Source of the DNA: Deltaproteobacteria bacterium
GTDB taxonomy: Bacteria > Desulfobacterota > Desulfuromonadia > Desulfuromonadales > JAAYDE01
NCBI GenBank assembly: GCA_016934985.1
Contig: JAFGRU010000056.1
Span: forward strand, 1 to 54,605
Length of the DNA: 54,605 nucleotides
Direction of reading: 5' to 3'
A model generated the notes under the pieces. It saw nothing but the letters and a program-made list of their open reading frames with translations. It was not told the origin of the DNA and made no database searches. Every line of letters begins with the position of its first letter. The stretch's first letter is position 1. Both the position numbers and the translations under genes were made by a program. Below are positions 15,987 to 24,681 of this stretch, one piece after another.

Positions 15987-17459
15987 CTATTGGGGCTCAA
16001 CCCGTACAACCCGGGTACCCGCCAGGCGGTCATTCCATCCTCTGCGGTCAGGGTTGAATAAAATCATCAGATAACCAAAACCCAGCAATAAAATAGACAA
16101 GAGTCCCCCTGTACTACGTAAAAATGCCTGAGAGAACATAAGCGGGAAACCTTTTTCGTCTTCCACCCGGATGTTGAACAACATTTTCCCGGGCGTCTGT
16201 CCTGTCAAAAAATGGAATACGGTAAAATAACCAAAACATAGCGCAAAAAACAAAAAGAAATAGGGAACTAAAAGCTCAATCAACAGTGCCGCCTGGGTCG
16301 GAAACAAACCATGGCTTTCCTGAGAACCTAGGCCGACTTTTCCCAAAACCACAAAAGCCAGAAAAATAACACTGAGAATGGAACTATCCGCCAGCCAGGC
16401 GCCAAGACGGGGAAATATCTGTGACTCTGCGGCAAGAGCTTCCTCCCCCGGATGGAGCTCTTCCTCATCCGGTTGGTCCTCCATCAATTCCTGCTCTTCA
16501 GCTTCCGCCTCCGCCGAAAAAATGAATTCCGGCGCCGCTTCAGACGCCTGTGCCATCATTTCAACAGCGCCAAATTCTTCTTCAGAGGCCCTGCGCTCCT
16601 CTTCCCGGGAAAGCTCGTTCCCCCACTTGTCCTCTGGAGGACTGAAAGGTTCTTCCGGCTCCATTTCGGGAAAGCTTTTCAGCTCTTCGCTGAGAACCCC
16701 AGCCTCTGGAAGGATATCTTCGTCGGGGCTTTCACTCGGTTTTTCTTCGATCTCCTGAACGGCCTCAATCTTTTCCCCGCCGGAAGACAGCTCCTCCTGC
16801 AGTTCCTCAAGCTCTGGAGACTTTTCGGGTTCCAGAAAGTCTGACTCCGAAACTTCGCAGACCTCGACCTCTTTTGCAATATCGGCAACAGGAAGTTCAG
16901 GTTCCTGGTCTGCCCACTCCCCCTCATTGTTCAGGGTTTCAGTTTTTTTTTTCACATCTTCCGGGGAAGATGGTGTTTCCTGTTGATCCTCAATAACCGG
17001 CAATTCCTCAGGCTTTTCAGGCCCCAGGAAATCCAGCTTGACCTCGCCGCTGTCTTCATATTCCTTGGAAAAATCGAAATCACCTGCATCAGCCTCCCAG
17101 CCTTGGAAATCATCTTTTTCGCTCAAAGGTTCATCAGCTTCTTGCTCAGGCTCAGAAACAGTAATAGCCTCCTCCTCAGTCTCCTCGGGCTTCTGAAGTT
17201 CCTCAAGTTTTTCAGTATCCCAAAATTCCGGCTCCGGAATCTGAAATTCTTCCTCCTCTTTTTCAACTTCAAAGTCCCCAAACACAGACCCGAGATCCTC
17301 GGAGCCCTTATCACTGCTGCCAGGGGCATCAGAGTTGTCTCCCTGAGGTTGGCTCCCGAAAATACCGTATCGGGCCTTAAATTCTTTCAAATCCTGACCG
17401 CACTTTTTACACTGGTCCATGTGTTCAAAAGTGTGATAACCACATGTCGGACACCTCAT
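15987..17459 (-). CDS. Zinc-ribbon, long acidic linker and RDD membrane domain protein
   Basis: 490 aa in three parts. Residues 3-20 form a zinc ribbon (CPTC...CKKC). Residues about 40-345 are an extremely Glu/Asp/Pro/Ser-rich low-complexity stretch with recurring (F/L)-x-x-PE-x-like blocks. Residues about 350-490 are an RDD domain with membrane helices (SILSVIFLAFVVLGKVGL, LLVPYFFLFFALCFGYFTVF, and one near 450-470). The conserved Asp of the first helix is in LADSSILS and GQTPGKMLFNIRV is typical. The acidic part should be cytosolic together with the ribbon. Function unknown. An SD (AAGGA) lies 9 bases upstream. Confidence 0.8.
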   Translation of the reverse strand: MRCPTCGYHTFEHMDQCKKCGQDLKEFKARYGIFGSQPQGDNSDAPGSSDKGSEDLGSVFGDFEVEKEEEEFQIPEPEFWDTEKLEELQKPEETEEEAITVSEPEQEADEPLSEKDDFQGWEADAGDFDFSKEYEDSGEVKLDFLGPEKPEELPVIEDQQETPSSPEDVKKKTETLNNEGEWADQEPELPVADIAKEVEVCEVSESDFLEPEKSPELEELQEELSSGGEKIEAVQEIEEKPSESPDEDILPEAGVLSEELKSFPEMEPEEPFSPPEDKWGNELSREEERRASEEEFGAVEMMAQASEAAPEFIFSAEAEAEEQELMEDQPDEEELHPGEEALAAESQIFPRLGAWLADSSILSVIFLAFVVLGKVGLGSQESHGLFPTQAALLIELLVPYFFLFFALCFGYFTVFHFLTGQTPGKMLFNIRVEDEKGFPLMFSQAFLRSTGGLLSILLLGFGYLMILFNPDRRGWNDRLAGTRVVRVEPQ

Positions 17460-17590
17460 ATCACCATTCCTTTATTGAAAAGTTTTTGTTGTTAGCCATG
17501 AATGGCCAGCCACCGGCCATGATGAATTAAGCCCAATGCCGGCAGCGCGATCCATGCACTCCACGATGCCGATATTTTGAACGGGTTAAA

Positions 17591-18337
17591 CTACCTGGCA
17601 GACAGAGCACTTCCCATATCACCAAAAAGATACTGGAAAACAACCGCCACCGCAAAACCCGCCGTTTCCGTACGAAGTATCCGAGGCCCGAGGCTGACCG
17701 CCTGAAAACCGGATTTTTCAAGAAACCTGATTTCGTCTTTCTCAAGCCCTCCTTCCGGGCCGACAAAAACCGCGGCATCCAAAGGAGCCTGCCCGGAGAG
17801 AAGATCGACCAGAGGACGACTTTCCTCCTCCCAGCAAACCAGACGGAACTTCTCCCGGCAAGCTAGCAAAACCTCGGCCAAGTCTCCAGGTTCATTAACA
17901 ATTGGCACCCAGGAGCGTCCGCATTGACGCGCCGCCTCTTCCACAATCCGCCGCCATCTCAGAAGCCGCGTCTTCTTTCGCTCGCCTTTAAGAACCGGAA
18001 TGGTTCGTTTGGTTACGACCGGGGAAAACTCCCGCACCCCCATCTCCGTACCCTTCTGGAGAATCCATTCCATTTTTTCCATTTTAGGCAAAGCCTGGAT
18101 AAGGTGAAACGGAAAGGCGGTATCCTCCTCGCGCCACTTTTCCAGAACCACTGCCTTGAGTTTTTTCGTACCGGAAGATTCAAGGCGGCACCGGCAGACA
18201 AGGCCCCGGCCATCCTGCAAAAGCACCTCCACCTCAGACTCCAGGCGAAGGACATTCTGTAAATGGTGCAACACATCCCCGGTCAAAGGGATTTCCATAT
18301 AATCAAAGTTATGCGATGGTAAAAAAAAACGGCGCAT
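17591..18337 (-). CDS. rsmE: 16S rRNA (uracil1498-N3)-methyltransferase RsmE
   Basis: 248 aa SPOUT-class enzyme. The knot region VFVGPEGGLEKDEI and LGPRILRTETA are present, as is the N-terminal PUA-like part (MRRFF...HHLQNVLRLE). It methylates U1498 of 16S rRNA using SAM. Its ATG directly follows the prmA stop (TGAATG), so the two are translated from one message. The pairing prmA-rsmE is common in this group. Confidence 0.95.
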   Translation of the reverse strand: MRRFFLPSHNFDYMEIPLTGDVLHHLQNVLRLESEVEVLLQDGRGLVCRCRLESSGTKKLKAVVLEKWREEDTAFPFHLIQALPKMEKMEWILQKGTEMGVREFSPVVTKRTIPVLKGERKKTRLLRWRRIVEEAARQCGRSWVPIVNEPGDLAEVLLACREKFRLVCWEEESRPLVDLLSGQAPLDAAVFVGPEGGLEKDEIRFLEKSGFQAVSLGPRILRTETAGFAVAVVFQYLFGDMGSALSAR

Positions 18338-19261
18338 TCAGTCTTTTTTCCGAAAAGTGAAACAGGCCCAGTCTTCCAGCCGGGAAATGGTGGCTGAAGT
18401 GAGAGGAAATGAAGAGAAACCCTTTTCAATCAAGGCCTCTTTTTCAATCAGAATCCCGGACAAAATCAACCACCCACCCTTTTTCAGGCACCTTATTAGC
18501 TCAGGCGCCAGACGGACATTTTCTTCCGCAAGGATATTAGCCAGAACAATGTCGCTTTGCTCATCAATCTCTGAAAGAGGCCTGCCACTTATCCTGATCC
18601 TGTCTGTCAAGCCGTTTAAAGCGACGTTTCGGCGCGCCACCTCACAGGCGGTCTCATCCACATCACACCCCAAAACCGTTTGAGCACCAAGGGCCGCCGC
18701 CGCCATAGCCAGGATACCGGACCCAGTCCCTACGTCAAGAACGCGCGCGGCAGAAATACCGTCCGCCAAAATCCGGTCCAAACTTTCCAGACAAAGGCGA
18801 GTTGTCGGGTGCGTCCCAGTTCCAAAGGCCATGCCTGGATCGATATTTATAATAATATCACCGGGCTCAACCCGGCTTTCTTCCCAAGTGGGTTTAAAAA
18901 CCAGATGTTGACCAACCCGAAAAGAATGAAAATGCTGCTTCCAGTTCTCGGCCCAGGCCTCATCCTTAACTTTCCGCGTTTCCAGTAAAACAGGCGACTT
19001 GCCCTGAACAAGGGACACCATGGCCTGCAGATGCCCCTCCAGTTCGACACGCCAGCATTCCACGTTTTCAGGCTCAGGAAAGTAAGCCTTGATATGGTAG
19101 TCGCGATCAGCCTCGAGTTCATAAGAAGGCGGGACAAAAGTGTCCAGATCTTTTTCCTCAACAACGACTCCGCCACACCCCAAATCATTAAGGCAGGCAC
19201 AAACAAGATCAACTCCCTCTGCGGGAATTTTCACTTCTATTTCAATCCAATTCTCAGTCAT
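18338..19261 (-). CDS. prmA: Ribosomal protein L11 methyltransferase PrmA
   Basis: 307 aa. An N-terminal L11-recognition domain (about 1-120) is followed by a Rossmann methyltransferase core with PGMAFGTGTHPTT, the SAM loop VLDVGTGSGILAMAA and NILAEENVRLAPEL. It trimethylates ribosomal protein L11. No SD is clear at the ATG, but the N-terminus fits the family. First gene of prmA-rsmE. Confidence 0.95.
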   Translation of the reverse strand: MTENWIEIEVKIPAEGVDLVCACLNDLGCGGVVVEEKDLDTFVPPSYELEADRDYHIKAYFPEPENVECWRVELEGHLQAMVSLVQGKSPVLLETRKVKDEAWAENWKQHFHSFRVGQHLVFKPTWEESRVEPGDIIINIDPGMAFGTGTHPTTRLCLESLDRILADGISAARVLDVGTGSGILAMAAAALGAQTVLGCDVDETACEVARRNVALNGLTDRIRISGRPLSEIDEQSDIVLANILAEENVRLAPELIRCLKKGGWLILSGILIEKEALIEKGFSSFPLTSATISRLEDWACFTFRKKD

Positions 19262-19617
19262 ATGGCTATTTTACGCAAGCATCGAACAAAAGCAATCAAT
19301 TTTCCAAAGTGTCTGTCGAGCTTGAAAGATATAAGCAAGTTCACAATTAGTGGGTAGCGGATTTTTACCAAGGTGAAAGCGACAAGCAGGAGATTATTTC
19401 AAAAATTTTTGGATTTTGTGGCTCAATTGCTTTTATACTATTGCCCCCTTCCTAAACAGGACCGGATTTTTACTCATGAAATTTCGCTAAGTAAAAAAAA
19501 ATTGCAGATTTTTTTTGGATTTAATGATAATTATTAGCCCATTTTCATTGCCAATGGTTGCAGTCTCTCCACAGGTTGATAGAATATTTTTGTAATTAAA
19601 ATATACTAAATCCCATT
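19262..19617. other. AT-rich divergent intergenic region (prmA / ppsR)
   Basis: No gene. Strongly AT-rich compared with its neighbours, with homopolymer runs (aaaaaaaattg, ttttttttgg). It must hold promoters for both directions. On the plus strand TTGATA (19576) and TAAAAT/TATACT (19597-19607) lie close to the ATG at 19618. Their spacing (15 or 20) is off consensus, so this is only suggestive of a very short or absent leader. Confidence 0.4.
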
Positions 19618-20424
19618 ATGACGACAAAACAGTATGTTTACCTTCTTTCGGATGCTACCGGCGATACCGTTGAAAAAATAGTTGACGCCGCCCTTACCCA
19701 GTTTCCGAAAGGAACGGTTTTAATAAAACGCGTAGGAAATGTTAGAACCAGGGAAAGAATTTTCAATACCTTGGAAGAGGTTGAGAAACTGCGCGGCCTG
19801 GTTGTTTATACAACCGTCAACCAGGAATTTGCTCTTTTAATTCACGAAGAATGCGAAGCCCGGGGCATACCCAGTATTGATATGCTGACGCCTCTGCTGA
19901 TGAAGCTTTCCAGTTGCGTTGGATCACCGCCCAAGGAAATGCCCGGCCTCTTTCACGGCATCAACGAAAAATATTTTCAACGTATTGAGGCGGTTGAGTT
20001 TTCTGTCCAGCACGACGACGGCCAGGAACTGCGAAGTCTCCACTTCGCCGATATCGTACTGGCAGGGGTGTCCAGAACCAGTAAAACGCCACTTTCCATG
20101 TACCTTGCCCATAGCGGTTGGAAAGTTGCGAATGTCCCCATTGTCATGGGTGTAGAACCACCCAGGGAATTGTTTGAGGTCAATCCAAAAAGGGTAGTTG
20201 GCCTTATTATCGATCCACAGCGTTTGACGGAATTGAGAATAGCCCGGCTAAAATATCTCAATCAAAGTATAAAAACCGCTTATGCAGATTTTGATCAGGT
20301 CGTTGATGAAATTTATCATGCAAAAGCTTTATATAGGCAAAACAATTGGATTATTGTCAATGTTTCAGGAAAAGCCGTAGAGGAAACTGCAAATGAAATT
20401 TTGGTTAAACTATCACTTAAATAA
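19618..20424 (+). CDS. ppsR: Pyruvate, phosphate dikinase regulatory protein (kinase/pyrophosphorylase, DUF299)
   Basis: 268 aa, normal length. Contains the P-loop-like GVSRTSKTPLSMYLA motif and the N-terminal LLSDATGDT typical of DUF299 proteins. These inactivate PPDK or PEP synthase by ADP-dependent Thr phosphorylation and reactivate it by Pi-dependent pyrophosphorolysis. It controls the pyruvate-PEP step, important for gluconeogenesis from acetate or pyruvate. No SD at the ATG. Followed after 39 bp by the response-regulator gene. Confidence 0.93.
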   Translation: MTTKQYVYLLSDATGDTVEKIVDAALTQFPKGTVLIKRVGNVRTRERIFNTLEEVEKLRGLVVYTTVNQEFALLIHEECEARGIPSIDMLTPLLMKLSSCVGSPPKEMPGLFHGINEKYFQRIEAVEFSVQHDDGQELRSLHFADIVLAGVSRTSKTPLSMYLAHSGWKVANVPIVMGVEPPRELFEVNPKRVVGLIIDPQRLTELRIARLKYLNQSIKTAYADFDQVVDEIYHAKALYRQNNWIIVNVSGKAVEETANEILVKLSLK

Positions 20425-20463
20425 TAACTTTCAAGCCCTTCAACCCAAAAGGAGTCCACTGCT

Positions 20464-21078
20464 ATGCGTATTTTATTAATCGAAAAGGATAGCAAAGGAG
20501 CTGCTGAAATCAAAAAAGGACTTGAAGATATGAATTTTGAGGTCGATATCGCATCAGAAAACGATAAGATATTTTCTGCGGCCTTAGATTCATCTTTTGA
20601 TTTAATTTTAATTTCTTCCATGGTCCCTGCTCATGGGGAAGTTGAATTATTTCAAGCCCTTCTTCAAAAAGATATCCATACACCAGTCCTTTGTTTTACT
20701 GAGACCAGCCCCGAAGCCATCTTTGATCTCATTGGTAAATTTAAGACAGCCTTTACCTCTGGGGAAAGCAACCGCGGAGCCAAAATTCAATTCGGCCCCT
20801 TGGTTCTCGATCCTGTAAGTCATAAGGTGTGGCGGAATCAGAAAGAGATCAACCTGACACCCAAAGAATATACCTTGCTGGAATATTTTATCCGCCATCC
20901 AAACCAGATTCTGACTCGAACCATGATTGCCAACCACGTATGGAATCAGAATTTCGACTTTTTTACCAACGTCATTGATGTTTACATCAATTATCTGCGT
21001 CGAAAGCTGGATCAGGGCTACAAAACCAAGCTCATTCATACCGTACGTGGTAAAGGATATATCCTCAAAGAGGTTTAA
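20464..21078 (+). CDS. OmpR-type regulator with a pseudo-receiver domain
   Basis: 204 aa, short for the family (~225-235). The winged-helix DNA-binding domain (about 108-203) is canonical: LTPKEYTLLEYF, DVYINYLRRKLD, IHTVRGKGYIL. The receiver (1-100) is degraded. The phosphoacceptor Asp is Ser (ISSMVP, S51), one of the acidic Mg2+ residues is Lys (IEKD), and the C-terminal strand with the conserved Lys is missing. Phosphorylation by a histidine kinase is therefore unlikely, and no kinase gene is adjacent. It may bind DNA constitutively or respond by protein contact. Probably cotranscribed with ppsR. An SD-like aaaaggag lies about 9 bases before the ATG. Confidence 0.88.
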   Translation: MRILLIEKDSKGAAEIKKGLEDMNFEVDIASENDKIFSAALDSSFDLILISSMVPAHGEVELFQALLQKDIHTPVLCFTETSPEAIFDLIGKFKTAFTSGESNRGAKIQFGPLVLDPVSHKVWRNQKEINLTPKEYTLLEYFIRHPNQILTRTMIANHVWNQNFDFFTNVIDVYINYLRRKLDQGYKTKLIHTVRGKGYILKEV

Positions 21079-21225
21079 TCGTTAATCCGGCATTGCCGTC
21101 TTTTTGGCTAAAACCCTCCTGGGCGTTTGCCATCAGGCTTGATGTCGACCGATTTTGGAAAGACTTCTGTTATAATTTCTCGGGCAGGGGTCTTTTTTTT
21201 GTCGTTCTTTTTTTAGGAGGCGGAA

Positions 21226-21810
21226 GTGGAAAAAAAATTGATGTTTATCTGTGGAAGTCCCAGGGAAGCCGGAAACACCCTTACAGTCGTTAACTGGGTG
21301 GCCAGTGCTGCCAAAGAGGCAGGAGCATCGGTAGAAATAATCCGGGCCGACCAAATTGGTTTTAAAGAGCGGGGCTGTATCGCCTGCATGGGTTGCCAAA
21401 AATCAGAGCATTACCGGTGCGTAATCAAAGATGAGGCATCCTCAATAGTCGCACGTTTTCCAGAGCAGGATGCAATTATTTTTGCGTCCCCTGTGTACTT
21501 CATGGGTCTGTCCGGCCAGATCAAAATTCTTATCGACCGCATGTATTCCCTTTTTAAAATCACTCAGGACGGGAAACAAATCAATCACCCCATGCAAAAT
21601 ACTTCGTTTTCCCTGATTGTCACTTCCGCAGGTGCTGCAGAACACGGCCTCAACCTCGTTACTGAGCATGTCAAAGCTATCGCAGGGTTCTTCGGAAAAG
21701 ACCTTAAAACGTTAGCTATTCCCCATGCTCCTATTAAACCAGGCACTATCGTTTCCAACTCCAAAATCCTGGAATCAGCCCTTAAGTTCGGCAAAGAATT
21801 AGTCGGGTAA
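21226..21810 (+). CDS. Iron-sulfur flavoprotein / NADPH-dependent FMN reductase family
   Basis: 194 aa flavodoxin fold: FICGSPREAGNT binds FMN phosphate and ASPVYFMGLSGQIK is the second FMN loop. A compact cysteine motif C-X2-C-X2-C-X7-C (CIACMGCQKSEHYRC) matches iron-sulfur flavoproteins, which carry a 4Fe-4S cluster and FMN and are widespread in strict anaerobes. Role: electron transfer or detoxification of O2/H2O2/quinones; not specific. GTG start with AGGAGG 5 bases upstream. Confidence 0.85.
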   Translation: MEKKLMFICGSPREAGNTLTVVNWVASAAKEAGASVEIIRADQIGFKERGCIACMGCQKSEHYRCVIKDEASSIVARFPEQDAIIFASPVYFMGLSGQIKILIDRMYSLFKITQDGKQINHPMQNTSFSLIVTSAGAAEHGLNLVTEHVKAIAGFFGKDLKTLAIPHAPIKPGTIVSNSKILESALKFGKELVG

Positions 21811-21844
21811 AGTTCCCATTTTCTTTTCTATTCCTTAAAAGCAC

Positions 21845-22435
21845 ATGGAAAACGCAATGCCTTTTAATGCCATAAACCCCCGAATACCAGAAAATGAGGT
21901 CGACAGCATGTTTTTCGACCGCTGGTCACCCAGGTCTTTCTTAACTGAGCCCCTTCCTCCCTACCACCTGAAAAGCTTGTTTGAGGCGGCGCGTTGGGCA
22001 CCTTCCTGTTTCAATGAGCAACCCTGGACCTTCTATTACGCCTCAGCACAAAAATCCCGGGAGGAATTCCTTACTGCCCTTTTTGAAAAAAACCGCCTCT
22101 GGGCTCAAAAGGCACCCCTTCTCATATTTTTGGTTGCCAACAAACAGTTCTCGTCCACGGGCAAACCAAATCGCCACGCCCAGTTTGACTGTGGGGCCGC
22201 CTGGGTTTCCCTGGCCCTTCAGGCTCGAAAGCTCGGTTATTATGCTCATGCCATGGCCGGTTTCAGCCAAAAAAAGGTGATCGAAATACTCAACCTTGAC
22301 CCGGACAGTCATGAAGCCATGGCGGCAATCGTTGTGGGCCGGTTGGGCAATCCTGACGATCTTGCCCAAGATTTTAAACAGATGGAGGCACCCAACCAGC
22401 GCAAGCCAACCGCCGAAGTCGCCATCGGACGCTAA
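21845..22435 (+). CDS. Nitroreductase family protein
   Basis: 196 aa FMN-dependent NAD(P)H oxidoreductase: RWSPRSFLTEPLP, AARWAPSCFNEQPW (FMN and substrate binding) and GAAWVSLALQARKLGYYAHAM (family helix). Substrate unknown. It lies 34 bp after the iron-sulfur flavoprotein gene and is probably in the same transcript. It ends before a strong terminator. An alternative start is the Met at position 5. Confidence 0.9.
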   Translation: MENAMPFNAINPRIPENEVDSMFFDRWSPRSFLTEPLPPYHLKSLFEAARWAPSCFNEQPWTFYYASAQKSREEFLTALFEKNRLWAQKAPLLIFLVANKQFSSTGKPNRHAQFDCGAAWVSLALQARKLGYYAHAMAGFSQKKVIEILNLDPDSHEAMAAIVVGRLGNPDDLAQDFKQMEAPNQRKPTAEVAIGR

Positions 22436-22450
22436 TCAGATAACTACCTG

Positions 22451-22493
22451 TTAAACAAGAAAGCCACCTTATAAAGGTGGCTTTCTTGTTTAA
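22451..22493. terminator. Bidirectional terminator, 20-bp perfect stem
   Basis: TTAAACAAGAAAGCCACCTT (22451-22470), loop ATA, then its exact complement (22474-22493). It lies between the convergent nitroreductase and rnfE genes and has T-rich sequence on both exits, so it should stop both transcripts. Confidence 0.9.
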
Positions 22494-22506
22494 TATTTAT
22501 TATGAA

Positions 22507-23100
22507 CTACTTTTTACTGGCTTCCAGTTTGTTCATTCCGCCAAGCAGGAAACCGATGGCCAGAAAGGCTCCCGGAGGCAGAATGAGCAGCAAGGCAGGG
22601 ATATATGAGGAGCCAAGAATCCCAGCGCCAAAAATGGTGCCGTTGCCGAGAATTTCACGAACACTGCCAAGCACCAAAAGGGCAACAGTAAATCCAAGGC
22701 CCATAACCACACCGTCGATAGCAGAATGGAAAATGGGGTTCTTCGAGGCGAAAGCCTCAGCCCGGCCCAAGATGACACAGTTTACAACAATCAAAGGAAT
22801 AAATATCCCAAGAGCCTTGTGCAACCCTGGTAAAAACCCTGCCATGACCAAGTCTACCACGGTAACAAACGTAGCGATGAGTACAATAAAGGCGGGGATA
22901 CGAACTTTGGACGGGATTATTTTTCTCATGGAAGAAACAGCCACGTTCGAACAAATTAGAACGAATGTTGCGGCGAGTCCCATCCCGACGCCATTGAGGG
23001 CACTGGAGGTAACAGCCAGCGCAGGACAAAGACCCAAACCCAGCTTAAAAACCGCGTTATCGGTCCAGATACCTCTCTTTAATTCAGTAACGAAACTCAT
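22507..23100 (-). CDS. rnfE: Rnf complex subunit E (integral membrane)
   Basis: 197 aa, about six membrane helices. Begins with the family pattern ELKRGIWTDNAVFKLGLGLCPALAV, which carries the conserved Cys (GLCPALAV) thought to help hold the membrane iron-sulfur centre with RnfA. Its ATG directly follows the rnfG stop (TAAATG). Last gene of rnfABCDGE; the transcript ends at the 22451-22493 hairpin. Confidence 0.96.
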   Translation of the reverse strand: MSFVTELKRGIWTDNAVFKLGLGLCPALAVTSSALNGVGMGLAATFVLICSNVAVSSMRKIIPSKVRIPAFIVLIATFVTVVDLVMAGFLPGLHKALGIFIPLIVVNCVILGRAEAFASKNPIFHSAIDGVVMGLGFTVALLVLGSVREILGNGTIFGAGILGSSYIPALLLILPPGAFLAIGFLLGGMNKLEASKK

Positions 23101-23694
23101 TTATGCCCCCCCTATAATCTCAGCTTTGTGGGCCTTGAAAAATTCCAGGCCTCTACGGACGGCACCGACAATAGCACGAGGCGTGATGGTCGCAGCGGTA
23201 ATCTGATCAAACTCCCCACCATCCTTTTTGACACGCCAGTCGGCATTATCAAGGCCTTTCCCCTTAAACTGCTCCTTCCACCAGGACTCTTCCACTTTGG
23301 CGCCAAGACCGGGGGTTTCAGCGTGCTGAAGGACCTCAATACCAGACACATGACCCACCGGGTCAATGCCGACCATGATGGAAATGTTACCGCTATATCC
23401 ATCGGGAGCAACGACCGTGAAAGCAATCCCCGACACATCTTCTCCCTGCCTTCCGCGATAAAAGACAGTTTCTGCGTCATTGCCTTTTTTATCCTTTCCG
23501 GTGACCAGGGAAACCGTGTCCTGGTCCGGAGAGTTGTCAGCCGGCGGCAAAACGGACTTGAGAGCATTTAAAGTTACGAGTCTTCTCTGCTGGGCGATCG
23601 GATCGCGGGTCACCGATTCAACCATAGCCAGAAGCAAAGCTGCACCCGCGGTAATCACTGTTAGCACGAGGGCAAGGCGGCTAAGTTCTTTCAT
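23101..23694 (-). CDS. rnfG: Rnf complex subunit G (covalent FMN)
   Basis: 197 aa: one N-terminal membrane helix (LALVLTVITAGAALLLAMV), then a periplasmic FMN-binding domain. The flavinylation site is DQITAATITPRAI. The Thr of AAT is the expected FMN-phosphate acceptor, with Ala where Gly is more usual. An SD (AGGAGG) precedes the ATG. No ApbE flavin transferase gene is in the window. Confidence 0.95.
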   Translation of the reverse strand: MKELSRLALVLTVITAGAALLLAMVESVTRDPIAQQRRLVTLNALKSVLPPADNSPDQDTVSLVTGKDKKGNDAETVFYRGRQGEDVSGIAFTVVAPDGYSGNISIMVGIDPVGHVSGIEVLQHAETPGLGAKVEESWWKEQFKGKGLDNADWRVKKDGGEFDQITAATITPRAIVGAVRRGLEFFKAHKAEIIGGA

Positions 23695-23705
23695 TGCTAT
23701 CCCTC

Positions 23706-24680
23706 CTAACCCTTTTCAGGAACAAGCCCGAATTTCTTGGGCACAGTAAAACGATCAATAATCGGCGTCGCAGCGTTCATCAACAAGATTGAAAACGCGA
23801 CCCCTTCGGGATACCCACCAAAAATCCTTATCAAGATGGTCAATACCCCGCAACCGGTTCCAAATATTAACATCCCTTTGGGCGTTAGAGGCGTCGTTAC
23901 CCAGTCGGTCGCCATAAAGAAGGCGCCGAGCAACAGCCCCCCGGTGAAGAGATGAAAAACGGGACTGGGATATTTGGAGGAATCGACCAACCACAACACT
24001 GTGCCAAGGACGAAGGCAGAACCGATAAAGCTGGCTGGGATGTGCCAAGTGATGATTTTCCGGTAGAGGAGATAGCCCCCACCGAGGATCAGAGCAAAAC
24101 CAGAAATAACACCGAGTTGACCTCCAAAACCGCCCATCAGAACGCTCCCCAACTGGGATTTCAGTTCGTCAGGAATAGCCCCGTGCAGGCCTACTGCCAT
24201 TTTAACTTCTGAGAGAGGAGTCGCCGAGGTGATTTCGTGAGTTCGTGGCATTACCCAGGTTGTCATCTGTACCGGGAAGGAAATCAGCAGAACGGTACGT
24301 CCGATCAAAGCGGGGTTAAAGGAATTATAACCAAGACCACCGAACACCTGTTTACCTAGAACGACAGCAACGATGCCACCCAACAGAGCCATCCACCACG
24401 CACTGTTTGGCGGGATGTTAAACGCCAGCAATATCCCGGTCATGGCAGCACTGCCGTCGGCAATAGTAATAGGTTTTCCCATCATTTTCTGACAAACAGC
24501 TTCGGAACCGACACAACCCAAGATGCAGAGCAACATGACAATGATGGACTGCAGTCCGAACGAGAAAAACCAAACACCAACACAAGGCAACAAAGCGATA
24601 ATAACCGCTCGCATCGCCTGGGCCGTTGTTCCCCCCTCATGGACATGGGGGGAGGAGGAAAGATACAGTGTTTTTTCCAC
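23706..24680 (-). CDS. rnfD: Rnf complex subunit D (membrane, covalent FMN)
   Basis: 324 aa with about ten membrane helices, homologous to NqrB. SSPHVHEGGTTAQAMR is the family start. The FMN-attachment region reads THEITSATPLSE, where His replaces the more usual Asp and Ser replaces Gly, while the acceptor AT is kept. It transfers electrons and forms part of the ion path. GTG start with AAGGAAGG 6 bases upstream, inside the end of rnfC; one base separates the genes. Confidence 0.95.
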   Translation of the reverse strand: MEKTLYLSSSPHVHEGGTTAQAMRAVIIALLPCVGVWFFSFGLQSIIVMLLCILGCVGSEAVCQKMMGKPITIADGSAAMTGILLAFNIPPNSAWWMALLGGIVAVVLGKQVFGGLGYNSFNPALIGRTVLLISFPVQMTTWVMPRTHEITSATPLSEVKMAVGLHGAIPDELKSQLGSVLMGGFGGQLGVISGFALILGGGYLLYRKIITWHIPASFIGSAFVLGTVLWLVDSSKYPSPVFHLFTGGLLLGAFFMATDWVTTPLTPKGMLIFGTGCGVLTILIRIFGGYPEGVAFSILLMNAATPIIDRFTVPKKFGLVPEKG

Positions 24681-24681
24681 G

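Noticed and set aside
19576-19607. Consensus promoter and leaderless ppsR mRNA
   Set aside because: -35 and -10 candidates have a spacing of 15 or 20, so the call is not safe.
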